64,000 bases of DNA from Mya arenaria. Lineage: Eukaryota > Mollusca > Bivalvia > Myida > Myidae. The stretch is taken from assembly GCF_026914265.1 (NCBI RefSeq), contig NC_069131.1:8200001-8264000 (forward strand), written 5' to 3'. A program made the translations under genes and the position numbers. The number at the start of each line of letters is the position of its first letter. Positions within the stretch are counted from its first letter, which is position 1. The notes beneath the pieces are model-generated. The model did no database searches and was not told the DNA's origin. It saw only the letters and a list, made by a program, of their open reading frames with translations. This document shows, piece by piece, positions 34,143 to 47,600 of this stretch.

Positions 34143-37100
34143 AAAATAAAATTCTCTGCTACAATTTCTGCAAAATCAATGTAAATAAAACAAAGCAAAT
34201 CATATTACAAATTTACAGCAAAATACACACAAATTATGGAAACGTGACTTAATAATGCCAAGTTATTGTATGAAATGAGCAATTATTTGAAACTTAAAGG
34301 GACTCAAATTTGAATTTAAAGATATATTTCAATGCACAGTAATTGTTTTCAAATTTTATTTACCCATGAAAATTGTAATGGAAATTACCTAAAAATACAA
34401 ATTAATTCCTTAAAATGAAATAAATGATTACTGCATGACAATTCCATCAATAACTTTTTATAATACTAGCGTTATAATATATTGTAGTAAAAATAAATAA
34501 CAGAGACTCATTTGAACAAATGTTATGCAAAGCGAATACCAAAATGCCAAATGTCCTCTTAAATGTCCATTTTTTATACACTACCGTAACAAAAAAAAGT
34601 TTTCAAGGCTGTGATTCTTGACTGAAAATGTTATTAGCTATATAAAATTCACGATCATTTATCAAGGACGAAAACTGTTACAGAACACTATAATTGTTAA
34701 TTAGTATACCTGTGGAAAAATCTTTATCTATACGAGTAAGACACAGATACAGTATTTGAATAAAACTATTGATTCTGGTTAATATTCACTTACTATAATT
34801 CTCAAATGCTTATCAAAAGTGTAGTTTTGGCCTTAACGTCGCAGGATCCGCACATTTGTGATACAGCTAACCGGTCCCGCTTCCGTTCTTGTGGCTCGTG
34901 TGAGGATAGGTAACCGTCCTAGGACATATGATATAATTGGGATAAGTCGGGTATACGATAATATGAAACAATTGCTCAATGAGTTTTTACTATCGACATG
35001 AAAATCAAATATACATAACACACAAAAAACATAACAATAAGCTGTAATTAACAACCTGGAAATAAAAGCATCCCACTCAAGGGGTTCCCTGGGTTTCTAA
35101 AATATTCATTTATAGAGAAATCTTCGATCATTGTCCCCGAAACATCACGGCCTCGCCCCAGATCCTTGATATTTGTTATGCCGCCTCATGTAGTTCTTAG
35201 CTACCTATATCCATAGCAACTACTGACTCCCTTAGAAATTATTGGCTTCCCTAACAACCTTTCTTATCAACCACTTACTGACTAGGTATCTCAATATATC
35301 CTTTGCTGCCGATGAATACTTTAGCAACAAATTTCTTCTTCAGCAACGAACAATCTCCTTTGCAACCAATGACTTCATTAGCAACACATGACTTCTTTAT
35401 CAATAACTAACTCACTAAGCAATCAATGATTTGTTTGGGAAGCAGTGACTTCCTCTACAACCGTATTCCTGCTTAGCAACCAATGACCTTCTTAGCTACC
35501 AATGTTTTCCTTTTTCATTGGCAACAATTGCTTACTGGTCACTTATTTCTACTTTAGCAACCAGTAACTGCCTGCGTAACCAATGACTACCGTGGTACCC
35601 ACGGCATTTCTCAGCGACTACTTACATCCAATGACTTACTTCTTAGTAACCGATGACTTCCATGCTAGCTATTGACTATTTTGCGACCACATACTTCTTA
35701 AGCAACCAATACATTTTTTAGAAAACAACGACTTTCTTAGCAACCACTTGCTTCCCTAGCAGCAACTTAAATTCATAGCAAGCGATGTCAAATGAACACC
35801 CATGACTTTTCCACAAACCTATGACTTTCTTAGTTACAATTGACAACCTAAGTAACAACATTCATTCATACTAGCTAATCACTTCCTTAGCATCCTCTTA
35901 CTTCTATAGCAACCGAGGACTTCCTTGCAACACCAACCTTACAAACGGTTTTCTTCTATAGCAACCAGTATCTTAGTTTAGAAACTTAATTGTCAAGTTC
36001 AACCTTTCGAAAGGAGTTTAGTTTCAAAACAAAGTTGGTGTTTTTTTCCCTTTTATTAACAAACCATCGGCCGCCAGTATAATCAAGGCATTGCAGCATT
36101 CAACACTCTCAGTGCTTTAATATATGAATATGTTTTGAAATATGTCAAACGTATGCACTAGCAATAACATACATAACGTATAAAGATTATTGTTTGGAAA
36201 TATACTACATGTACTTTGGATATCAGACGTGTAAAATAATCGGTATAAGTCTGTTTTACGGTGTTAAGAAAGAAATATAAAGAGGGTACTCGCCCCTCAC
36301 CCTTTTTAAGAAGGCTTTTACCATTGCCAATGCACCTCGCACGCATATTCGGCGCTTCTGTCATTCAACAGTGCTCACGCGCGGTGAAGCTACTTATGTT
36401 GTTTTTTTCAATGCTTATCACACTGTTGTCAACTTGCCCCTGCCATGCCAAGTCCATCAGTGCGTTCAGTGTTTTGATTGTTTGAGGAAAGAACCCGAGG
36501 GAAGCCTACAAACGAAGTGAAGTAATCGCTTTGTGGAGATTGCTCTGACAAGCGCGAGCAGTAGGTACACATATTATAAAGTCCCTCGCTCATAGAAACT
36601 CCCAAACAGGTCTTTTATTTAATTTTTATTAAATGAAATCCTCAAAATTAACGAATTCATACCTTTTCCGGCAGAAAAAACAAATGCAATATTAATTGCG
36701 TAGTAAGGATTTTTCATTGTATACAAACATTTAATTTTCAACGATAGTATTCAGTTTTCATTTAGTCTATAAACTATTTTTTTTTAAATGTTTTCTAGTT
36801 AAGAGAAATTATAAAGCAGTTGAATAAGTGTTGTAACTGTTGTTAATCATAGTTATTTGATTATAAGAAGAGTTACTTCAGCTATCATCAAAATCAGCTT
36901 TGCATATTGAATTATATATGAGACGAGAGCACGAACATTTACGAGGTTTATTCTTATGATAATTCAGTAACTCAACCAAAGTTTTATTGTTCGTGAATGT
37001 AATAAGAACAGCATAAATATATTATCCGTAACGTCTAGTTATACAATTAATCGAGAAGCATCGACTATAGATGTATTGAATCACGCTATACTTTAGCAAA

Positions 37101-37566
37101 GATATTCATAATTGATCAAAAACAAAAAGACAACTAAACCGATTACCAAAATAAATACAAATGTATATGCTTCTTAAGAGTGCATAGTGCAAGTGGCTTA
37201 ATTTATAACTCTGTGCATTGTCACTATCATTTACGCATTGCAAAACTGCAAAGTCAAAGATCAAACAGGTATCTTAGAATGAGAAAGAGCCATATGCTGA
37301 AAAAGTTAGGTAAGTAAGATATAAAAATAAAACTTCTCTAGCATAAAGACTCACAAAATGTGTTTCGCCTGTACTACTCCTCCTAAAGCAATGGATGTGA
37401 AATTTTCGTTTGACATTGTTGGACTTTTTTAGATAAAACTCTCAAATATAAAAGTAATTAAACGTGAAATTTGAATAATATATACTACCGAAAGTCACAA
37501 TAACATGAAAGGGAAATAAAATATACAAATTTCTCCATATAAATAGGAGCCTAGAAAACCGGTTAT

Positions 37567-37977
37567 TTGAGTGGGTTAAGAAAAATAAAGCTAAATAAAA
37601 TAAGTGCATTGAGAACATTAAAAAGACAATTATTGACAACATATTTTTTTCGCAAATGTATCAGATGCAGAATACACCAAAGAACACTTTTCCGCCGCCA
37701 GCTGGCACATCCCCATCCACGGGCATCGCAGTTACTTAAAGACATTAAACAGCTGAACTCAGTATTGCCAAGCATAAACAAGTTAGATCAAGCATTACAC
37801 CTTGTAATTGCAAAATTAGGAGACATAGAAATAAACGTAAACAGCAAAGAAATTAGTATAACTGAAATAGGAAAGACTCGCTCTTTCATAAGCACTTTAT
37901 TTGAAGCGCAATTAAACCAGAAGATGCACCACGTGCGATATATCGGTGATGAACATTTCATATACAACCGTCATTAG
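37567..37977 (+). pseudogene. Retroelement ORF1-like coiled-coil remnant (copy B)
   Basis: An open frame of 136 codons contains a heptad-rich region (for example DIKQLNSVLPSINKLDQAL). The counterpart in copy A (3,505-3,840) is broken and includes an extra lysine- and glutamate-rich coiled-coil segment missing here. The shared position shows insertion before the segmental duplication. No other retroelement domain lies next to it. Confidence 0.35.
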
Positions 37978-40900
37978 CAGCAGCCGACTTGACCGGAAGG
38001 AGCAAACGGATCAGCCACATCTACCTCTGAGTGAGGTCACAATCAGGAACTGAAACTGTTATTGTGGAATATAGACGTTTTAATGAAAAAACACTTCGAT
38101 ACAGATTTGCACTCCGTGCTAATGGCGGTGGTGGTGGTGGTGGTGGTGGTGATAGTGATGGTTACGGTGTTGCTGATGGTGCTGATTCTGTTGTGATCTT
38201 GATTTGAGAAAGAATGCACATGTTTTTGAATATTTCTCTAAAGAAGGTTGTCAAAACTAACCTGAAATACGACTCGCTTGCTCACGATTGTTCACAAGGA
38301 AATAGTTGCCAAGTAAATGATAGAATCGCATTATATAAATTGTTCGAGAAGGAAAATCGAGCTTGTGGACAAAGTGACAACTACGTTAATTTCTTTCATT
38401 ATACACTTGTTTTCATAACAAGTTCATAACAAGGTTCCAACTCTAAAACAAGCTAGCATACTGACAATAGACGATGTAATGGTAATAAATCCTAGTGTAT
38501 GTTATTTGTCGCGTAGTCAGTTAACTAGTATATCTTTGTTCTTTGTTTAACCTGAAATCATAATCTACTGTTTTGCATTTTATAGTCTTTTATTTGAAGG
38601 TTCTTGCTGATTGTCATGCCCTGATGGAGCTAACATTCCTCTTGGAAGAGAGAGGCATACGTGCACAAGAAGGGAAATACTAAGACTTGGTAAACATCTG
38701 TAGAGAGAGAGGGGTTGGAAGACGTGGATATAGTGATAGTTGGGCATAGAAGTCAATGAGAAAAATGCTGAGAGCCGTGGTCATCAAGGATGAGACATAT
38801 ACGTCACTGACTATGCTCTTGGAACATCTGCAGCGAGAGCGACCAGTTGACTCTGTCTACGACGCAGTGAACCAACTTGGAAGCCAACATGGACGAGGTA
38901 GTGACTGATCATTATTACCCGCCCCATCAAGTAGAGGGTGCGGGACGAAACACCCAGTGACAAATGGGCAGTCGGTTGACGCCGTCTACGTTAACCATTT
39001 CATTTGTATCTTTAAAAGTGTTAATACAGAATCTCTAAAAACGTCATGTCTGGATAGGTTACTAGCTTTGTTTTATCTTTGCAGCCTTACTATTATTTCG
39101 CGAATGAAAACGGGAACCAATATGCTCCTTTTGACTGAGCGCTGAATCTTTAAATCGTGAATTTTAAGTTATCATTCATATCTTCAACTAAGGGCATTTT
39201 TTTATATCTTTACATTTTTTTGGAGCGCCGTACTTTCATATTGCAAAACCCAAATAAAAACAAAATTAAATCTCGTATTTTTTTTACTCCCGTACGTTCC
39301 CTGAACGTAAATAACAAATTAATATTAGCATTATATCACCAATATCTCAGAACCAACTTGTGTACCAATTGTCATCAATAATCGAAATGCTTCAGAATCA
39401 AATATTGGAAGTGAAAAACAAGTTGTTCTATTACTTTCGTAAGATTGTTTATCTCAATATTAAATGAGAATTTAAATCCTTATAAAACACTGAAATGGAT
39501 GCTATCATAACAAAGTTGTGTACCTGATATGACAGAAAAAAATCTGATAATACTATTTGGCAGTCAGTGCAATTAATCAAACTGATATAGATCTACACTG
39601 GCTGCTCATGTCTCGAAGGGCATCCATTAAGCAGGAGTTAGAAGTGTATCATTCTGAAACAATTCTAAAATCAGTATTGAGATCTTATATTTTTTTAAAC
39701 ATATTAAACTTCTCAAGTTCATTTCAATGTTCCCGAATTTTCTTTGATGTTGTGTATCCGTATGCACGGGCCATCTTTTAAAGTGAGGAGGTATTTCATC
39801 AGGGCTAGGAAGTTATTTGGTTATAATTTATTTTCTATATGAATACCACATTAAATGATCAAGGTGCAGTTTGTTGAAAAAGGAAAAAAAAAGTTGACAT
39901 CCTTTGACATCCATCCGTGTCTGAAACTTTGTGGGATTACTTCACTATCAATAAGAGATGCTTATAATGTGCTCACCCCTTTTACTGTAAACTGTAAAAA
40001 AATAGAAATACATATTCAGAGTTATGTTATACAGGAACACTTACACGCACAATTTTAAACAAGGTAAATCACACAATCGATAACATACCAATCTAGCATA
40101 CTATTTATTTCATGCATATCGGTGAAAGAATGAAAAATATTGGTGTATGATAACTTGGTATGCTTTCATTGCAGACAACTCGGGACATCTTTTATAAGAT
40201 TTGCTTCCCTTGACTTGAATAAGGTATATGAAAGTAAGAAGTATAATATAATTGTTGTCGTCTTAAGTGCCGAAATAGACACAATGGTAAAATCGAATTG
40301 TCAACATAAAAGTATGCATTATTTTGAAATGAACAAATATTTGCGATTGATTATAACTATTAGAAAAGAATGAACTTACCATTTTTATGTAAGAACTATT
40401 TCATACTGTTACAATTTACCCCTTTGGTAGGTAAATAATATTTACTTAGCCGCATATGCTAGTAATAGAGTTGTAGATCATTTTCACCTAGGAATTCTAT
40501 ACAAACATGTATGCACAAGCATTTTGAATTTAAGTGATTTTCTTCAACTATTCACCTAGCTTCATCAGTTCATGAATTCAGTTTTCTTTAAAAAGTATTG
40601 TAATGCTCGGACAAGGCTTAGAGATAAAGGAGTCCCGCCTTATCAAACAGTTCGGATTGGCGGTTATTAAATCCTTAACAATTATTACAGATTAAACACC
40701 AACCATGATTTCCAACAACTTGTTGTCGAAAAAGACTTCCGAAGTATTCCCCCCTTATCCATCTCAAAAGCATCTTCGGGCCAATCCTCGATATTTTCAC
40801 CGATTTTTCGTAAACCCAACTTTTAAACGTGACATTCAAATTTAACAAATTCGCTTTCTCAACAACGAAACAATCTGCGGCTGCACAGCGACATGAATTC

Positions 40901-41544
40901 GCCACCGAAGAAATACCGTATGATATAGAGTCGTAGAGCGGCAGTGAATCGATAAACAATACGAAAAACACAGACTTCCGTTGATTTTACGTATACACAC
41001 TTTAATATGTCCATATTTGTTAGTTCATATCTGTGAAAATGGTTCGCGAAAGAAAGAAAACATGTCAAATGTTCCATTTTCATTTACATGTATTTCTACG
41101 CGACATATATTTCATTTTTCGTCATGCATTTGCTTAAATACTTGTTTTGTGCCTTAACAAATGTTAAAAAATTAGATTTCGTTGATGGTATGAAAGTTTT
41201 ATCTAGACCTAATTTCAATTGCAACAACTATTTTCATAAAGTAGTGCTCTATTTTAAGTGGACTTACTTCTCGCGTGAATTGAAGTGGCCTTGACATAGC
41301 GGTTATGCCGCATTTACTTCTCATGATTACAGAAAAAAGAATTCTGTGACCACTCGTGATATAAAATACGATCTTACACTGAATTCAACAAATATCCTCT
41401 CAGCAACGTATATTCGGAACATGATATTTTAATATGACTCATACGTGTTGAATTGGTTTTAATGTGACATTCAATTAAAACGACCCAATTATCAAAAGTA
41501 AAGTGCCGCTTTTAAACTTCCGCGTCTATCTCGGGTTATGTTGA

Positions 41545-41629
41545 GGTTTTAACACGCTAGCTAAGACTACGACTTATTTCTTGAATGATATATATTCAGA
41601 TAGATTGTTCAGCTGATTCGGATATAAAG
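41545..41629 (+). promoter_or_regulatory. Conserved proximal 5' flank of receptor B
   Basis: Near-identical to 5,575-5,659 in front of receptor A, including the ACACGCTAGCTAAGACTACG block. This suggests that the two receptors share their basal control, although upstream insertions in copy B may have changed more distant elements. Confidence 0.4.
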
Positions 41630-44600
41630 ATGAACAGTTTAATTAAAGCACTTTTATGTATATTTATTATCCTGATTAAAGTCAATTCCTGCGTCTCTAC
41701 GCCGAGTGAGTAAATTGCTGTATTTTGCTTTTTATTTTATTTTCCATCATTTCCTTAAGTGTCTTCGTCTTTTAGTTTTCGATTGCATGTATTGTAAACT
41801 GTATAGATTGGTTCTTTTATAAGATATGTTTTGGGTTTTGTATGTTGTGATTTAGTCGCTACATATATTTATAATATTATTTCATGAAATATGCTCATGA
41901 GTACCACAAATACAATTACTATTCGTTGTTCATATATCATCAAAGCATTATTTTGTGATGTATTTTCGTTTGTGAATATCAACCTCCTTTGTTCAATTAA
42001 ATGTTCATGTGATATAGATATAACCAATCAATAGTGTTCAACATCAAATTTGTCTTTTTATTTCCATAACCGTTTTTCTGTATTGACTGTATTGATGAGT
42101 GCTATATAACTGTTACCTAACGGTGTAGGATCAGTGAATTATGTTACAACCAACAAGACTACATAAAATCTAACACGTCGTATCTTTAAATGAAATAATT
42201 TTGGTACTGTTCTGAGAAAATGTATACTTTATGACCTACATGTATTTTAATATTTTCTTTAGGTTGTCTTGAAAACTGCGCATCATGTTCAAATTCAACT
42301 GTATGCGCATCTTGCGACTCGGGATACTACCTACGGTCATATAACGAATGTATAGCTTGCTCGTACGTAGGAACGAACTGTGTTACATGCAGTAATGGCA
42401 TGCAATGTAGCGAATGTAGGCAAGGGTTTTGGGGCACAACTTGTAGATCTTTTTGTTCCAAAGGTTGTAACACAGAAACGTGTAACTCGTTTGATGGAAC
42501 ATGTTCTTGTAAACAAGGATTTTATGGACCTACATGCCAATACCAGTGCTCGTTAAATTGCGTAACAGACACATGTGGGGTCAACGGTGAATGTGTGTGC
42601 AAAGACGGGTATCATTTAATTCAGTGTAACGGAATCTGTTTTTCTGGTTGTGAGAAATGCTCTAATGGCTCATCTTGTTCTCTGTGCCCAGCTGGAAAAT
42701 ACGGAACAAATTGTGGTTTTTCGTGTGAATGCCATGGAAGATGCGACATACTCACTGGTGAGTGTATACAAGTGACGTGTCCTGAAACGTGTATTTCATG
42801 CGGAGAACGTGGTCACTGCAACGAGTGCACTTTAGGTTGGTATGGTGCACGATGTAACAACACTTGTTCAGAAAAGTGTAATGGGGGTTGTGAGCAATAT
42901 TCCGGAAATTGCAATGCATGCTATGCTGGCTATTTTGGAACAACATGTGATAGGCTATGCAATCAATGTCGTGGTGGTAACTGCACTCAAGAGGGGAAGT
43001 GTACTTCGTGTTATAATGGCAAATATGGACCAATGTGTAATAATAAATGTTCTTTGGATTGTGATGGCAATATTTGCAACCAAATAGATGGATCGTGTCA
43101 ACAACAGGTTAAGTGTCCTGTGAATTGTGTAAGTTGTACGGACAACGTTACTTGCACTGAATGCGATGTTTATAATTACGGTTATCTGTGTGGGTCAAGA
43201 TGTAACAGTACGTGCAAAGGTGGTCGTTGTGATATAAAATCTGGTCGTTGTGAGATTTGCGAGTCAACATATTATGGGGAATTTTGCGAAAACCCCTGTA
43301 ACATTACGTGTGCCTCTGCTGATTGTGAAAGGCAAACTGGTGCTTGTTTTGGTTGTAAAGAACTATCAGTTCATGGCCCGTTTTGTAATTTAACTTGCAG
43401 TAATAACTGTACAGAAATGCAATGTTCACAAGAAGAGGGTTATTGTTCAAAGGGTTGTATCCCTAATCATTATGGTTTAATGTGTGACAGCATCTGCTCC
43501 GAGAACTGTGTATATACGACAACAGGATCAAACTGCGACTCTTCTGGAAAGTGTATCAGTGGATGTCTTGACGGTTACATAAGCGATATTTGTACGAAAG
43601 GTACGTTGCATACCGCATTTTAAATATCAGGAAATAATAATGAAATAACAAAAATATGTATCCTTTAGGATCTTTTTTTAGACTTCGGAAACATCACACA
43701 CTATTTTGTACCATTTACAATCTTATCGAGATGCGCAATGAGAGTTAAGTTGAATATATTTCAGTGAAAGGGACAACTGCCGAGAACGGGAAAAGCGATT
43801 CAAAGGTGTCGGCAGCTGCTATTGGAGGAGCAGTTGCCGGTGTGTTGGTGTTTGTTGTGATCATCGTTCTGATTGTTGTCTTCCTGAAAAGAAGGTACTT
43901 TATTAAGCGAAATGTCATGTTAATGTTTTAAAACAAGTTATTTTCTTGTTTATGGAAATATATTGCATATTTTACTTTTGTAATACTACTTTTCGAACTG
44001 ATCACAATTGTTTTATGAAGTAATTGAAGGATAGCAGACTGATAAGATAATTTCAATTGATTATAAACCAGAAACAAGTTGCTGCTTTCCTTCATCCAAA
44101 TAGTTTAGATTATATCGTATTTGTATTGACTGTGCGTTAACTAGTTGAACTACATTTGTTTTTAGAAGAAACACTAAGCCGTATGAAGATCGAATTGACG
44201 GAACTGATCATGAGTATCACACAATAAATCCATTGCATGGAGGTAAAACATATTTTCTTTACCAATATAAGTCGTATTGTCAATAGCGTATTTAATTTGC
44301 ATAAAAGTAACAAGCAAACAAACATTTTAATGATACCAAAATATTGCGGCTAACCATTCAACACAATTGAACATTTTTACCAATGTCTCGACAAACTGAC
44401 ACAATATTGTGTACATCGGATGCCTCAATTACTAATAGGAAAACATAATATGAATTGTAAAACATACAAGTATTTCATATGACCCTATTTGTATGTTTTG
44501 TGATACCGATTTTATAGTGAAGCAAGTTTCTATGAAAGCAACAGCCGCACGCTCGTTAGCAACAATAAACCCTAGTTACAACCATGTTGCGGACACACTA

Positions 44601-47600
44601 ATGCTCGGTGGTGGCTTAGAAACAGCAGCGGACGATGATGATCTTGAAATTGGTAAGTTTTAAACATATAATAATGATAATAAGCGTTATAATAAGGTAT
44701 GTATGTATAAGGCTGATAATTCTTAATAATAAAATGTAAACAAGTTTTCCAATTTTAATATGATCGACGCCTTCCACAGTTTCTATGTCATTGGATTAAG
44801 CGATGTCGTCATTTCAGTTCAGTTCAGTTTAATGTAAACTACCTAAAATACGAAGACCTGTCCGATGGTGTATATTAACACGGTCAATGTACTGGTTATA
44901 TTTATATTCGGGTAACTATCGATGCCTTTCCATTTTGAGTTGATGGAGTAGTGGATGTTTATGTACACTATACAACTACAATAATTGTCTAACACTTTCG
45001 TATAATTCCGTGATATAATTACTAACTTAAAAGATTCAAGTTCGAATCATGCGTTTTACCTTTTCTTATTTATTTTTTTTATTTCAAACGCTTTCCATCA
45101 AATTGCTTATTATCCCCATTACTAGTTTTGATTGATAGTTGAAACTTCAAACAGGCGCAACAACTCAATTTCTGAGCGAAGGATTTTAAGTATCTCTTTC
45201 AGCCGTTTAACGTAATTTTAATTTAATAAAACATTGACATGATGCGCGAAGAAAAAAATCGAGTAGAGGAACAATTTATACAAATAACAAACCATATTTT
45301 GAGGTTCCAAACAGTAAGCTCACTGATTTAACCACTGATCAATCGAAGAATGTTCGTATTGCAATATTTGGTTTTCGAATCGATGTTCTTTAAAAATATT
45401 CGGTAAACATACGAGAGGTATCGTGGATGAATCGACGATAAATATTGCTAATGCCTAACCAGATAAGTTATGTACCTTTGACAGTTTCATTGCCCTTGTA
45501 GTTTTTGCACCTGTGACAGTTTCATTACCCGTGTAATTATTCACATGTGACAGTTTCATAGCCCGTGTAATAATCCACCTGTGACATTTTTATTGCCCGT
45601 GTAAATATGCACCTATGACAGTGCCATTGCCCGTGTAATTATTCACATGTGACAGTCCCATTGCCCGTGTAATTAAGCACATGTAACCGTCCCATTGCCC
45701 GTGTAATTATTCACATGTGACAGTCCCATTGCCCGTGTAATTATGCCCATGTAACAGTCCCATTGCCCGTGTAATTATGCACATGTGACAGTCCCATTGC
45801 CCGTGTAATTATGTCCATGTAACAGTCCCATTGCCCGTGTAATTATTCACATGTGACAGTCCCATTGCCCGTGTAATTATGCCCATGTAACAGTCCCATT
45901 GCCCGTGTAATTATGCACATGTGACAGTCCCTTTGCCCGTGTAATTATGCCCATGTAACAGTCCCATTGCCCGTGTAATTATGCACATGTGACAGTCCCT
46001 TTGCCCGTGTAATTATGCACCTGTGACAGTTTCATTGCCCGTGTAATTATTCACATATGACAGTTTTATTGCCCGTATAATTATGCACATGTGACAGTTC
46101 TATTGCCCGTGTAATAATGCATATGATACATTTGATTGCCCGTGTGATTATTCACATGTGACAGTTTCATTGTCCGTATAATTATTTTCATGTTACAGTG
46201 TTATTGACCGTGTAATTATGTACCTGTGACAGTTTTATTGCCCGTGTAATTATTTACATATGACAGTTGTATTGCCCGTGTAATTATTCATATGTGACAG
46301 TCCCATTGCCTGTGTAATTATACACATGTGACTGTCTCATTACCCGTGTATTTATGCACATGTGACAGTTCGTTTGCCCGTGCAGCTATGCACATGTGAC
46401 AGTTTTAATGTCCGATAAGTTATGCACCTAGGACATATTAATTGCCAATTTTTGCTTTCACCGTTGACAGTTTAAATGAACCGGAGAATACCGTATTGTA
46501 ATATGATCCCATATCTATGCATATCAGATTTTGACGAAAAGATAAGGTCCCAGAAAAGGAAACTGGTCAAGGAGGTTGAGGAGAACGTTTACTACATCGG
46601 TATACAGGACATAGAGAAGCGGAAAGTGAAAGTGGAGGAATTGGCGGCTTTTGTGGCTGGAAAGACTCTGGATTACTATGAGGAGGAATTTGATGTACTT
46701 ATCAGTATATTACATCTTATATAACTTATTATAAAACAATAAAAGTGTATTTTATTTTTGTTTGTTTATTACCTCGTTTTAGTAACGTAAGTGAAACAAA
46801 TTAAATGACTACAAATGTTGTAAAATCAATTTAAATCATTTTCACTATGATACGAATTTCGTTAGGTTATATTTGCCCTTTATCTCCTGAAGAAATTCTC
46901 TGACGGCCTCACAAGGAGCTGTGACGCTGCCAAATTACCTCATAACAGGGCGAAGAACAGATACAAGGGATTATATGCATGTAACAATTCCATTGAAGTC
47001 AATTAAGTTAAAGTATAGAAGTACACCGATCAATGGGCAGTAATCACTAATAAACATTAATTATATATTTGTTCATTTAAACATGCATTTTGAAGATATT
47101 TTTTAGTTAATATCAAAATAGTTGCTATTTGAGGTTTGTCTGTATATATTAATAGGATGCAAATTGTGTTTTTAGATGATGCTACAAGGGTGAAAGTGAC
47201 TGGTTTTGATACTGATTACATCAATGCTAACTACATCGATGTATGTACTCTATAATATGAATAAAGATCAAATGCTTGTTTACTATAACATTTGTATTTT
47301 GAAGTAGTGGTGAGCTTAAATTTAAATAAATCACAAACATATTAAGTACAGTTATTACCTTTTTTGACATTTACTGTGATAATCTATTTGCAGGGTTTCA
47401 ATGAGAGAAATGCGTACATTGCTTCGCTTGGTAAGAAAAAACATTGCATTTATACGGTTTATATATTTTCATGTCAATGAAACCTTCATTTTTAGCTTTG
47501 ATCGTCCAGTAATTAAATTTACTTAATCATTGCCAATCAGTAACATTTGTACTATTTCTAAGAATGACTACTTTATTGCACTTTTCTTTAAAAAGATAAA

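Larger units (their letters stand above)
34143..41629. repeat. Segmental duplication, copy B (5' flank of receptor B)
   Basis: Diverged duplicate of 70-5,659, in the same orientation and about 34-36 kb away. It includes the degenerate 19-20-bp array (35,190-35,990), a GGT/GGC trinucleotide patch at 38,124-38,150 (weaker in copy A at 4,014-4,035) and the conserved promoter block at its right end. Extra sequence relative to copy A lies at about 39,150-39,900 and 40,100-41,330 and was not identified. Confidence 0.8.

Noticed and set aside
36261-36485. A 74-codon frame in the duplicated flank
   Set aside because: Its counterpart in copy A (about 2,190-2,400) does not preserve the frame.
40675-41083. 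Minus-strand frames of 74-98 codons in the copy B-specific insertion
   Set aside because: No domain, no splice partners, and no counterpart in copy A. Possibly transposon debris, but nothing supports a family.
45470-46455. CRISPR-like array
   Set aside because: Direct 34-bp tandem units without spacers, inside an intron of receptor B.
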